From positions 1 through 20,596 of the forward strand of contig UQKO01000049.1 of assembly GCA_900541575.1 (NCBI GenBank): a stretch of DNA of 20,596 nucleotides, written 5' to 3'. Below are positions 1 through 6,981 of the stretch, one piece after another. The notes beneath the pieces were generated by a model. The model worked only from the letters and a program-made list of their open reading frames with translations, searched no databases and was not told where the DNA came from. Position 1 is the stretch's first letter; the number at the start of each line of letters is the position of its first letter. Source of the DNA: an uncultured Prevotella sp. (GTDB taxonomy: Bacteria; Bacteroidota; Bacteroidia; Bacteroidales; Bacteroidaceae). The position numbers and the translations under genes are program-made.

Positions 1-51
1 CAACATCAAAATTATCTATCAACACCTCTGGCAATATAGCACGTAATAGTT

Positions 52-324
52 TTATAGATTCCATGATGCAAAGCTACTCAATATGCATGATATGAGCAAG
101 CACTTTTTACCATCATACCAACCGGAAATATCCGCTGACCCGTAATCTGGACGGTAAGCCCAAAAACTTACTTCCTTATAGTCCGTATTGCTGATAAGAA
201 AATCTTGTATATCGCTACGCTTCTGGTTCATGATGCGAAAGATACCGAAGTCCAGCTCCGCATGATCCATCATGAAGATCTCTTTGAGTTTCTTGATAAA
301 ACTCTCATAGTAAGAAGTTGCCAT
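52..324 (-). pseudogene. Truncated type III restriction-modification methyltransferase (Mod) N-terminus
   Basis: Ninety codons are open, but only about residues 1-46 look like a real protein. The segment with LKEIF, DFGIFRIMNQKR and the following helix matches the conserved start of type III Mod adenine methyltransferases, which are normally 500-700 aa. No SAM-binding or DPPY-type catalytic motif is present. From about residue 62 on, the reading frame runs through the dispersed repeat at 72-138 and stops soon after, so the gene appears broken by or fused to that repeat. It lies downstream of the higBA pair on the same strand. The family assignment is recalled from the motif pattern. A start fragment left by deletion or recombination is the likeliest explanation. 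Confidence 0.6.
72..138 (+). repeat. Dispersed repeat, copy A (inverted copy at 20502-20569)
   Basis: The reverse complement of this stretch matches 20502-20569 over about 67 bases with one substitution and one 1-base indel. The similarity stops sharply at both ends. A shorter part (118-141, core ACCGGAAATATCCGCTGACC) recurs at 1692-1715 with one mismatch. The core contains a CGGA/TCCG palindrome. No transposase accompanies it. Confidence 0.85.
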
Positions 325-393
325 TATTTTTTTGTTGTTATTAGATGTTGTTCTTGGTGGACCACCTTATTATGAAGACAGTAATCTTATGGT

Positions 394-705
394 TTAGCCC
401 AATACTAAAGAAAAACGCAAGCCAAGAGCATCAGCAATTTTCAAGAATGTAGAAAGTTGCATATCAGTTTGCCCCTTTTCTAATGCCGATATATACTCAC
501 GCTTTTTACCTATTCGTTCAGCCAAAGACTTTTGGGTGATATTCTGCTTTTTACGCTCATCTTTAAGCAATTCTGCAAAATACCATGCTTTAGCTTTGGC
601 ATCAAACTCTTTGCGTTCAACACTTTTCTCACTGCCATATTTTTCGCTTAGGACATCATCGAATTTGCGCAATGACGCTAATTTATTTTCATTAAGTTTC
701 AACAT
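394..705 (-). CDS. higA: HigA-type antitoxin, XRE family helix-turn-helix protein
   Basis: This 103-aa protein has an XRE-type helix-turn-helix in its C-terminal half. About residues 50-100 carry the NITQKSLAERIGKKREYISALEKGQ signature followed by the TFLKIADALG helix. In higBA systems the antitoxin neutralises the toxin and represses the operon promoter. Its start codon lies 4 bp after the toxin stop codon, so the two are almost certainly co-transcribed in the toxin-first order typical of higBA. The N-terminal 45 residues are charged and probably form the toxin-binding part. Size and order fit an intact system. The function is inferred from family and context. Confidence 0.85.
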   Translation of the reverse strand: MLKLNENKLASLRKFDDVLSEKYGSEKSVERKEFDAKAKAWYFAELLKDERKKQNITQKSLAERIGKKREYISALEKGQTDMQLSTFLKIADALGLRFSLVLG

Positions 706-709
706 ATAA

Positions 710-1057
710 CTATCCCTCCATATATTTCATTAAGATACTCTCAGCAGTTCTTACTTCTGCTTTATATTGCTTAGAATCTTTCTTCAAAAAAGAGTTTAGG
801 ACAAGAACACGATGTGCTTGAATAAAGTTGTCATGATCTATAGCAAGCATTATTGAGCGGTATTCGTTATGACCGATAGAAATACGAAGTTCATAGAAGT
901 CTGTGTTCTCTAAACTTTTTACAAATTTCTTATTGACAATGTATTGCGTTCGAATCATATTAAAAGCATAATCATACTTTTCTTGTGTACGCTCATCTAA
1001 GTTTTCATAGAACTCATCAAACTCTCTAGAGAAGATAATTTCTCTTATTGCTTCCAT
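710..1057 (-). CDS. higB: HigB/RelE-like toxin (phage Gp49-like family)
   Basis: This 115-aa protein has the shape of a RelE/HigB-superfamily ribosome-dependent mRNA interferase. It starts with an FSREFDEFYENLDERTQEKYDYAF helical pair. A beta-sheet core follows, with FVKSLENTDFYELRISIGHNEYRSIMLAIDHDNFI, and then the VLVLNSFLKKDSK strand, which is typical of the Gp49-like branch. A lysine/arginine-rich C-terminus follows. The gene is first in the pair and is followed 4 bp later by the XRE antitoxin. A Bacteroidetes -7 box sits only 4 bp before the ATG, so the transcript would have almost no leader. The family call is confident. Activity cannot be judged from sequence alone. Confidence 0.85.
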   Translation of the reverse strand: MEAIREIIFSREFDEFYENLDERTQEKYDYAFNMIRTQYIVNKKFVKSLENTDFYELRISIGHNEYRSIMLAIDHDNFIQAHRVLVLNSFLKKDSKQYKAEVRTAESILMKYMEG

Positions 1058-1061
1058 ACCG

Positions 1062-1069
1062 CAAAGGTA
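1062..1069 (-). promoter_or_regulatory. Bacteroidetes -7 promoter box for higBA
   Basis: On the minus strand TACCTTTG matches the TAnnTTTG consensus exactly and ends 4 bp before the toxin ATG. The -33 region 19-21 bp further up is only T-rich, without TTTG. This predicts a leaderless or nearly leaderless mRNA. Confidence 0.55.
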
Positions 1070-1392
1070 ATGAATTTATTCTATAAATAAAATTTCTTGG
1101 AATATATTTCTTACATAAATACCTCCATACCATTTATTTCAAACACGCACATATCTCTCCACTGTCGGATTTCATTACTATCCAGCAGTTTCATTCTTCG
1201 CGTGCCTTTGTAGAAGTCATAGCGGAGAAGAGATGCAGCGGTATTAAGATCGGATTTTCTGCTCTTTGCGTAGGTAGAACATTATTCTTGCGAACGGGTG
1301 AATATGTAAGTTGTGAACGGAGTGCTCCGAACTTCGTCATTATCACGCTAAAACCTAGGTCTTTTCGTTTCTCGATGAAGACTTTCCCGTCG

Positions 1393-1480
1393 TACACAGG
1401 CCTGTGGTAGAGCTACCGCACGGCAGCGGTAAAGCTACCACAGGCCTGTGGTAAAGCTACCGCACGGCAGCGGTAAAGCT
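1393..1480. repeat. Two tandem ~44-bp units, each with two palindromes
   Basis: Each unit contains CCACAGGCCTGTGG (the first copy lacks one C) followed by TACCGCACGGCAGCGGTA, which has TACCGC/GCGGTA arms. Units run 1393-1435 and 1436-1480 and differ at only two positions. In RNA or single-stranded DNA each unit could form two hairpins. It is much more GC-rich than its surroundings. The function is unknown. Confidence 0.85.
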
Positions 1481-1691
1481 GTCACTGGGCGTTGAACGAT
1501 GGAAAGATGACGATCTGTGAACGGGAAGATGGGGATCTGTGAACGATAAAATCCTCTGCTATACTTCGTTACGGGGTAAGGACTATAATGTGGACATGTC
1601 ATGTAAGTTACTCATGTGATGAGCAGAGGGCGGAACTTAAAAATATATTTCTAAACAACTATGCGCGCAGGATTTTATACGTAATGTGTGC

Positions 1692-1715
1692 TCAACCGGA
1701 AATATTCGCTGACCC
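1692..1715 (+). repeat. Short third copy of the dispersed repeat core
   Basis: TCAACCGGAAATATTCGCTG and the four following bases match 118-141 except at the first base and one internal base. It is in the same orientation as copy A and inverted relative to copy B at 20502-20569. Confidence 0.65.
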
Positions 1716-1737
1716 AAGAATACCCGTAAGTAAGTAT

Positions 1738-1767
1738 TTTGTTGATGAAATAAGAAATGTATTTTTG
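1738..1767 (+). promoter_or_regulatory. Promoter of mntH
   Basis: TTTG at 1738-1741, an 18-bp spacer and TATTTTTG at 1760-1767 match the Bacteroidetes -33/-7 consensus. This predicts a leader of roughly 45 nt before the mntH ATG. I saw no clear operator palindrome for a metal regulator. Confidence 0.7.
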
Positions 1768-1820
1768 CACAAACTTTGATAGTGCAATAGAACCATCCTT
1801 AATATAAAAAGACGTATTAC

Positions 1821-3083
1821 ATGAAGAATCTCCTAGACATACTTCGTAATGAACCGAAGCCTAAGGTATCGGGTGCATTGGATATTATCAAGAGTATAGG
1901 GCCTGGGCTACTCGTAACGGTAGGCTTTATAGACCCTGGCAATTGGGCAAGTAATTTTGCCGCAGGCTCAAGTTATGGCTATGCATTGTTGTGGGTGGTA
2001 ACGCTTTCTACAATTATGCTAATTGCCTTGCAGCATAATGTGGCACATTTAGGCATTGTTACGGGGCTCTGCCTGAGTGAAGCCACGGAGAAATATGTGC
2101 CTCATTGGATTGGTAGGCCTATCCTAGCAACGGCTTTTGCTGCTAGCATCAGTACTTCTTTAGCTGAGATCTTGGGCGCGGCCATTGCACTTCAGATGCT
2201 TTTTGGTGTGCCTATCGTATGGGGCTCTTTGCTTTCTGCAGTAGCAGTAATGGTGATGTTGCTCACCAATTCTTACAAGCGGATAGAGAGACTTATCATT
2301 ACTTTCGTTTCCATGATAGGGCTATCCTTTATTTATGAATTATTCTTAGTGAAGATTGATTGGCCCGCCGCTGTGTATGGATGGGTTGTGCCGAGTGTGG
2401 GGCAGGGGAGTATGCTTATTATTATGTCGGTGTTAGGAGCGGTGGTGATGCCTCATAATCTGTTCTTACATTCCGAATTAGTGCAAAGTCGTGAATTGAA
2501 TAAGCGTGATCAGCGGAGTATAGAGTATGCGCTCAAGTATGAGTTTTTCGACACGTTGTTTTCCATGATTGTGGGATGGGCTATAAATAGTGCTATGATT
2601 CTTCTAGCAGCTACTACATTCTTTCAAAGTCATGCGACAGTAGACGATTTGTCGCAAGCACAGGCATTGCTTACACCTTTGCTAGGAAATAATGCTGCCC
2701 AGATCTTTGCAATGGCTTTGTTGTTGGCTGGCATATCAAGCACAATCACTAGTGGTATGGCCGCGGGATGTATTTTTTCGGGAATGTTTAGTGAAGCCTA
2801 TCATCCGCGTGACGCACACTCCATTGTTGGTATTAGTCTGTCTTTGGGACTTGCAGTAGTGGTCATATTTTGTATAGGTGATCCGTTTAAGGGATTAATC
2901 TATTCACAAATGTTACTCAGCATTCAATTGCCTTTCACAATGTTTTTACAAATTGGCCTGACTTCGTCAAAACGTGTGATGGGAAAATATGCTAATCGCA
3001 CGTTGAATAAATGTTTTCTTTATGTATTGGCTGTTATTGTATCGCTTCTTAATGTATGGTTGGTCGTAGAGGCATTTCAATAA
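1821..3083 (+). CDS. mntH: Nramp-family divalent metal (Mn/Fe) transporter
   Basis: This 420-aa integral membrane protein imports divalent metal ions, probably Mn2+ and Fe2+, with protons across the inner membrane. The two family-defining unwound helices are visible: DPGN at residues 38-41 in TM1, and VVMPHNLFLHS with M210-P211-H212-N213 in TM6. The TM6 methionine is the residue that favours soft transition metals over Mg2+ or Ca2+ in this family. About 11 hydrophobic segments fit the usual length. The GIVTG loop after TM2 is present, though the preceding QHNVAHL differs from the common MntH wording. It is monocistronic, with its own promoter and a strong hairpin 25 bp after the stop codon. 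The family is certain; the exact metal is inferred. Confidence 0.95.
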   Translation: MKNLLDILRNEPKPKVSGALDIIKSIGPGLLVTVGFIDPGNWASNFAAGSSYGYALLWVVTLSTIMLIALQHNVAHLGIVTGLCLSEATEKYVPHWIGRPILATAFAASISTSLAEILGAAIALQMLFGVPIVWGSLLSAVAVMVMLLTNSYKRIERLIITFVSMIGLSFIYELFLVKIDWPAAVYGWVVPSVGQGSMLIIMSVLGAVVMPHNLFLHSELVQSRELNKRDQRSIEYALKYEFFDTLFSMIVGWAINSAMILLAATTFFQSHATVDDLSQAQALLTPLLGNNAAQIFAMALLLAGISSTITSGMAAGCIFSGMFSEAYHPRDAHSIVGISLSLGLAVVVIFCIGDPFKGLIYSQMLLSIQLPFTMFLQIGLTSSKRVMGKYANRTLNKCFLYVLAVIVSLLNVWLVVEAFQ

Positions 3084-3107
3084 AAATCTCTTTCTTAAAA
3101 AATAATC

Positions 3108-3147
3108 AAGCCGGATGCAGAAAGTATTCTTTATCTGCATCCGGCTT
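3108..3147. terminator. Bidirectional terminator between mntH and the rseP operon
   Basis: A perfect 14-bp stem (AAGCCGGATGCAGA and its complement) encloses a 12-nt loop. On the minus strand the stem is followed by a T-rich run (complement of AAAAAATAATC), on the plus strand by ATCTTTGT. Its position between converging genes fits termination of both. Confidence 0.85.
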
Positions 3148-3226
3148 ATCTTTGTATACCCCTTTCGGCTTGGCTTATGCTAAGGAGGTGGGCATAGAGT
3201 AGGTGTAAAAAGGGTGTCTGTATACG

Positions 3227-3622
3227 TTATTCGCTTCGTTCTTGCGTCTTTCCATGGGATTCTTCCCATGCATTCCATTCTTTCAATGCTTCTTGCCAGT
3301 TGGTTTGCTCGTTGGCTGGGGGCTCTGCCATTTCTTGTTTACGCTTTTCCTCATCGCGAGCGCGATCTCTAGCCCTCTTCTCTTTCATGGCTGCTATGGT
3401 GGCATCGTCTAGAATGATGATCGCATTGCGCTTAATGGCTTGTTGAAGTTCTTCTGGACCAAAGGCTTTTCCCTGCTCGTTGAAATCAGAGATGTTGAAC
3501 TCATACTTTGTTCTCAAATCGTGGCGAATCAGCTTTTGTCCAGCACGGTTGGCTGCGTTTTTCAGCGCAAGTAATCGGCTTATTTCGTTGATTTCTGTTT
3601 GTGAGAATTTATTACGTCCCAT
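3227..3622 (-). CDS. Conserved-looking hypothetical protein, last gene of the murA-rseP operon
   Basis: This 131-aa soluble protein begins MGRNKFSQTEINEISRLLAL. An ordered N-terminal part (about residues 1-85) contains NISDFNEQGKAFGPEELQQAI and ILDDATI segments. It is followed by a highly charged KRARDRARDEEKRKQE helix and an acidic, Trp-containing tail. No signal peptide or membrane helix is seen. I recall similar proteins in other Bacteroidales but know no assigned function. It starts 6 bp after the rseP stop codon and ends near the shared terminator, so it is probably the last gene of that operon. No function is proposed. Confidence 0.75.
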   Translation of the reverse strand: MGRNKFSQTEINEISRLLALKNAANRAGQKLIRHDLRTKYEFNISDFNEQGKAFGPEELQQAIKRNAIIILDDATIAAMKEKRARDRARDEEKRKQEMAEPPANEQTNWQEALKEWNAWEESHGKTQERSE

Positions 3623-3628
3623 GATTTG

Positions 3629-4999
3629 TTAGAAAAGGAAGTTTCTAAAGTCATTGAATATAGCAAAGGCCATGAGCAGGAGCAAAAGTGTCATGCCCAC
3701 CATTTGTGCACGTTCCATCAATTTTTCGCTAGGCTTGCGACGCGTAATCACTTCTATCAAAAGGAAAAATACGTGTCCGCCATCTAATGCAGGAATAGGC
3801 AGAATGTTCATGAAGGCTAGCATGAGTGAGATGAAAGCAGTGAGTTCCCAAAATCTGCACCAATCCCATGAGGTGGGGAACAGGCTACCAATGGCACCAA
3901 ATGATCCTACACTCTTTGCCCCATCGGCAGTGAAGAGATATTTCAAGTCGTCAACATAGCCAACTAAAACCTTCCATCCGTGAGTGAATCCAGCGGGAAT
4001 ACTTTCAAAGAAGCCGAAGGTACGTGTCACTTCCTTATATTCGCTCTTGAAAGGATTGTACCAGCCGATACCTAGCATGTAGTCTTTGTCGAGCTTTACG
4101 GTTAGGGTATCGGTGGCTCCTGTCTTTGCGTGTTGCACAATGAGTGTGACGGTTCTCAGTCTTACACTGTCAGCGTGTGAACATGAAGCGAGTACGTCGT
4201 CGAGTGTTCCTCGAGCGATGTTGAAATCATTGACAGTATGAAAGGTCTTTCCATTAAAACCTAGGATTTGATCGCCTGGCAAGATGCCTGCTTTAGCCGC
4301 TGCACTTTGAGGTATTACGCTATCCACCTTTGAGGGAACGAGCACTTCAATGAAGCGTGGTTGCTGTTTAATCATTTCAAGCATGTTGAGGTTGCCTGGC
4401 ATAGCAATCGTCACTTCTTTGCCTTGACGCAATACTGTGGCTGAATGAGCTTCGCTCAAGTCGCGGAATACATTCCCGTCGAATTGTATAAAGGTCTGCT
4501 GATCGGTCTTGAGCAGAATGTCGCCGTCTTGAAATCCAAGTTGTTGCGCTTGTTGGCTAAACTTGAAACCGTGCGTGATGTTTCGCATAGGTACGTAAGT
4601 TTCTCCCCATGTGAAAAGCACCGCTGAATAGATGATAAAGGCTACGATGAAGTTTACCAATACGCCGCCCACCATGATAAGGAGGCGTTGCCATGCAGGC
4701 TTCGCGCGAAATTCCCAAGGTTTCACGGGCTGCTTCATTTGTTCCTTATCCATCGATTCGTCGATCATGCCTGAGATTTTAACGTAGCCACCCAAAGGAA
4801 GCCATCCAAGGCAATATGTCGTGTCGCTCTTCTTAGGTTTGAACTTAAAGAGAGTAAGCCAAGGGTCGAAGAAAAGGCAAAACTTCTCAACGCGTACTTT
4901 GAATAGTTTGGCAAAGAAGAAATGTCCTCCCTCGTGCAAAATGATAAGTAGGGAGAAACAAAGGATGAGCTGTAACGCTCTGATGAAAAATACTTCCAC
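3629..4999 (-). CDS. rseP: RIP metalloprotease RseP (site-2 protease, M50 family)
   Basis: This inner-membrane zinc protease cleaves transmembrane helices of anti-sigma factors or remnant signal peptides. The zinc-binding HEGGH lies at residues 22-26 in TM1, and the third ligand is in NILPIPALDGGHVFF, with the catalytic LDG Asp at about 406. Between them are two stretches of PDZ character; the clearer one (about residues 220-255) contains SAAAKAGILPGDQILGFNG. The length of 456 aa is normal for the family. It lies 49 bp after dxr, an arrangement common in bacteria, and overlaps no other gene. Natural substrates cannot be read from this window. Confidence 0.96.
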   Translation of the reverse strand: MEVFFIRALQLILCFSLLIILHEGGHFFFAKLFKVRVEKFCLFFDPWLTLFKFKPKKSDTTYCLGWLPLGGYVKISGMIDESMDKEQMKQPVKPWEFRAKPAWQRLLIMVGGVLVNFIVAFIIYSAVLFTWGETYVPMRNITHGFKFSQQAQQLGFQDGDILLKTDQQTFIQFDGNVFRDLSEAHSATVLRQGKEVTIAMPGNLNMLEMIKQQPRFIEVLVPSKVDSVIPQSAAAKAGILPGDQILGFNGKTFHTVNDFNIARGTLDDVLASCSHADSVRLRTVTLIVQHAKTGATDTLTVKLDKDYMLGIGWYNPFKSEYKEVTRTFGFFESIPAGFTHGWKVLVGYVDDLKYLFTADGAKSVGSFGAIGSLFPTSWDWCRFWELTAFISLMLAFMNILPIPALDGGHVFFLLIEVITRRKPSEKLMERAQMVGMTLLLLLMAFAIFNDFRNFLF

Positions 5000-5048
5000 T
5001 TTGTTTGATTGTTCGGTTTATGTGTTGTAATTGATTATCTCTTATTTG

Positions 5049-6218
5049 TTAACATTGTCCGTTAGCAAGTTGCAGAATGGTCTGCTCTGTGAGTTTGCGC
5101 ACTAGTGCATCCGTTTCAAACAGATCGTCGAGTGAAGGGTGCTCAATGAAGTGAGCCTTATGCATGATGTCTTCCGTTATGTCGGCAATGTGAGTGAAAC
5201 CAATTCTACCTTCGCGGAAAGCCAAATTGGCCACTTCTCCAGCCGCATTCAGAATGCAAGGCATATTGCCTCCTTTCTCGATGGCTTCGTAGGCAAGGCG
5301 CAGACAGGGGAATTGCTCCATATCGGGCTTTTCAAAATGCAGACTCCCTAGCTTAAATAGGTCGAGACGTTCTGACTGTAAGGGCAAGCGGTGGGGAAAA
5401 CTAAATGCATACTGTATAGGCAAACGCATGTCGGCCGTGCCCATCTGGGCGATGACGGCACCATCGTCAAATTCTACGGCAGAGTGGACTATGCTCTCGG
5501 GATGAACCACTACTTGAATATCCTTCGGAGCTACACCATAGAGCCAATGGGCTTCAATCATTTCAAAGCCCTTGTTCATCATGGTGGCAGAATCGATGGT
5601 GATTTTAGCTCCCATTTTCCAGTTAGGGTGTTTTAAAGCCTGTTGGGCTGTAACGCTCTTCAATTGTTCGGCTGTATAATTGCGGAAAGGCCCTCCTGAA
5701 GCGGTGAGTAAAATCTTATGGATGTGATTGCTCCCCTCACCATTGAGACATTGAAATATGGCCGCATGTTCGCTATCAACAGGAAGAATAGCCACTTTGT
5801 GTTTCAAGCAGAGCTCTCGGATAATGCCGCCTGCCACTACTAGCGTTTCCTTATTGGCTAAGGCCAATGTCTTGCCAGCTTCGATAGCGGCCACCGTAGG
5901 ACGCAGACCTGCAAATCCCACCATGGCTGTGAGCACCATGTCTACTTCATCGTTCTTTACTACTTGACAAAGTGCATCTGCTCCTGTGTATACCTTGATA
6001 GGAAGGTCGGCAAGAGCATCCTTTACATGATTATATTTCGATTCGTTGGCTATGACTACGATGTCGGGCTGAAATTCTCGGGCTTGCTTGATAAGCAATT
6101 CTGCATTGTTCCCTGCTGTCAGCACGCGCGCTTCAAAATGGTCGGGATGTTGCTTGATGACATCTAGCGCTTGTGTACCAATCGAACCTGTTGAGCCTAA
6201 TATGGCAATGTGTTTCAT
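5049..6218 (-). CDS. dxr: 1-deoxy-D-xylulose 5-phosphate reductoisomerase
   Basis: This is the second enzyme of the MEP isoprenoid pathway, converting DXP to MEP with NADPH and a divalent metal in the cytosol. The NADPH-binding GSTGSIGTQALDVI is at residues 8-21 and ANKET at 121-125. The metal ligand motif PVDSEHAA has D148 and E150. The flexible substrate loop SGGPFR is at 174-179, with HPNWKMGAKITIDSATMMNKGFE at about 197-219. The length of 389 aa is typical. It sits between rimM (66 bp gap) and rseP (49 bp gap), all on the same strand, so co-expression is likely. No unusual residues were seen; fosmidomycin-target residues appear intact. Confidence 0.97.
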   Translation of the reverse strand: MKHIAILGSTGSIGTQALDVIKQHPDHFEARVLTAGNNAELLIKQAREFQPDIVVIANESKYNHVKDALADLPIKVYTGADALCQVVKNDEVDMVLTAMVGFAGLRPTVAAIEAGKTLALANKETLVVAGGIIRELCLKHKVAILPVDSEHAAIFQCLNGEGSNHIHKILLTASGGPFRNYTAEQLKSVTAQQALKHPNWKMGAKITIDSATMMNKGFEMIEAHWLYGVAPKDIQVVVHPESIVHSAVEFDDGAVIAQMGTADMRLPIQYAFSFPHRLPLQSERLDLFKLGSLHFEKPDMEQFPCLRLAYEAIEKGGNMPCILNAAGEVANLAFREGRIGFTHIADITEDIMHKAHFIEHPSLDDLFETDALVRKLTEQTILQLANGQC

Positions 6219-6284
6219 TTCTATTTATCGTCTTGAATGGGGATGCGACATTATAAAACTCGTGAATCCGTGTGTGCGTATTGC

Positions 6285-6824
6285 CTATTGATTCAGTTCT
6301 ATTAGTCCCTTAGGAATTTCAAGTTGAAGTGTACGTTCTCTCAAGTCGTAATGAAGCAAGAAATCGTTGTGGAAAGGGAGCATGAAGTCGTCTCCGCTTT
6401 CGTTCTCAATGGTGAGGAGAATGTTGGAGGAGGAGTCGTCTACGTGGACAATCGTTCCGATGTATTTCCCTTCTTGATTGCTCACGCTGAATCCTGTCAG
6501 TGCTTTGTAGGAAGAAAGCACATTGTCGCTCTCATCATCGGGCTCGGGCAGATGGTTTTTAGGATAGTAGACGCTGTGTCCTACGAGTCGGCGTGATTGT
6601 TCGTCATCGTCCACATATTCAAACTTAATAATCGCGGTATCATTGTTTTTGAATCGGTATTCTTCCCAAAAGAAGGGTACGAGGATGCCGTCCATATCGA
6701 GCACTAGATAGTCGGATGTGCCACGGTCGAAGCAGTCGTCTGTAAACGATAGTTCCACTTCTCCACGCAAACCGCGGTTTTTGCTGATGAATCCTATTTT
6801 GAAAACTTCGTCGTTGCGAATCAT
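6285..6824 (-). CDS. rimM: Ribosome maturation factor RimM
   Basis: This 179-aa protein assists assembly of the 30S head, binding S19. The N-terminal RimM domain (about residues 5-90) opens with VFKIGFISKNRGLRGEVELSF, close to the family's GxIxxxhGlxGevkv start. The C-terminal PRC-barrel domain (about 100-175) contains LTGFSVSNQEGKYIGTIVHV and ends with a beta-rich IPKGLIEL. The length is standard. In many bacteria rimM sits with trmD and rpsP. Here it lies between murA and dxr, an order I recall from Bacteroidales. The 157-bp gap to murA leaves room for an internal promoter, but no consensus one was found. Confidence 0.93.
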   Translation of the reverse strand: MIRNDEVFKIGFISKNRGLRGEVELSFTDDCFDRGTSDYLVLDMDGILVPFFWEEYRFKNNDTAIIKFEYVDDDEQSRRLVGHSVYYPKNHLPEPDDESDNVLSSYKALTGFSVSNQEGKYIGTIVHVDDSSSNILLTIENESGDDFMLPFHNDFLLHYDLRERTLQLEIPKGLIELNQ

Positions 6825-6981
6825 ATTCTTTTTTAGGGGATTAGGCAGAGGCTTGCAATACGTTGCGAAATGTGTTGCAACTTAAGTAGGCGTATAAATG
6901 GCCTAAATAGAGATAAAGGAGAGTCGATGCCTTATTCCTTCGTAGGGTGGGGCGCTTCCTTTATGATAACACGGGAAAAGG

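Larger units (their letters stand above)
1070..1737. other. Non-coding, repeat-rich intergenic stretch
   Basis: I see no credible gene here. Short open frames exist on both strands (for example 1191-1397 minus and 1588-1779 plus), but they have no family resemblance and run through repeats. The stretch holds a CGGAG/CTCCG hairpin near 1318-1329, two tandem palindromic units at 1393-1480, a twice-repeated 12-mer (GATCTGTGAACG at 1512-1523 and 1534-1545), and a 24-base copy of the dispersed repeat at 1692-1715. Confidence 0.6.

Noticed and set aside
1191..1397. 68-aa minus-strand open frame (MYDGKVFIEKRKDLGF start)
   Set aside because: No family resemblance, no promoter, and its start overlaps the palindromic tandem repeat; more likely a by-product of a dispersed repeat region.
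1393..1480. CRISPR-like array
   Set aside because: The units are directly adjacent, with no variable spacers, only two copies, and no cas genes nearby.
1588..1779. 63-aa plus-strand open frame before mntH
   Set aside because: It runs through the dispersed repeat core and both boxes of the mntH promoter; no protein-like features.
6840..6910. Repeated GTTGC/TTGCAA words between rimM and murA as an operator or DnaA-box cluster
   Set aside because: Spacing is irregular, no TTATCCACA-type box is present, and the words are too short to separate from chance.
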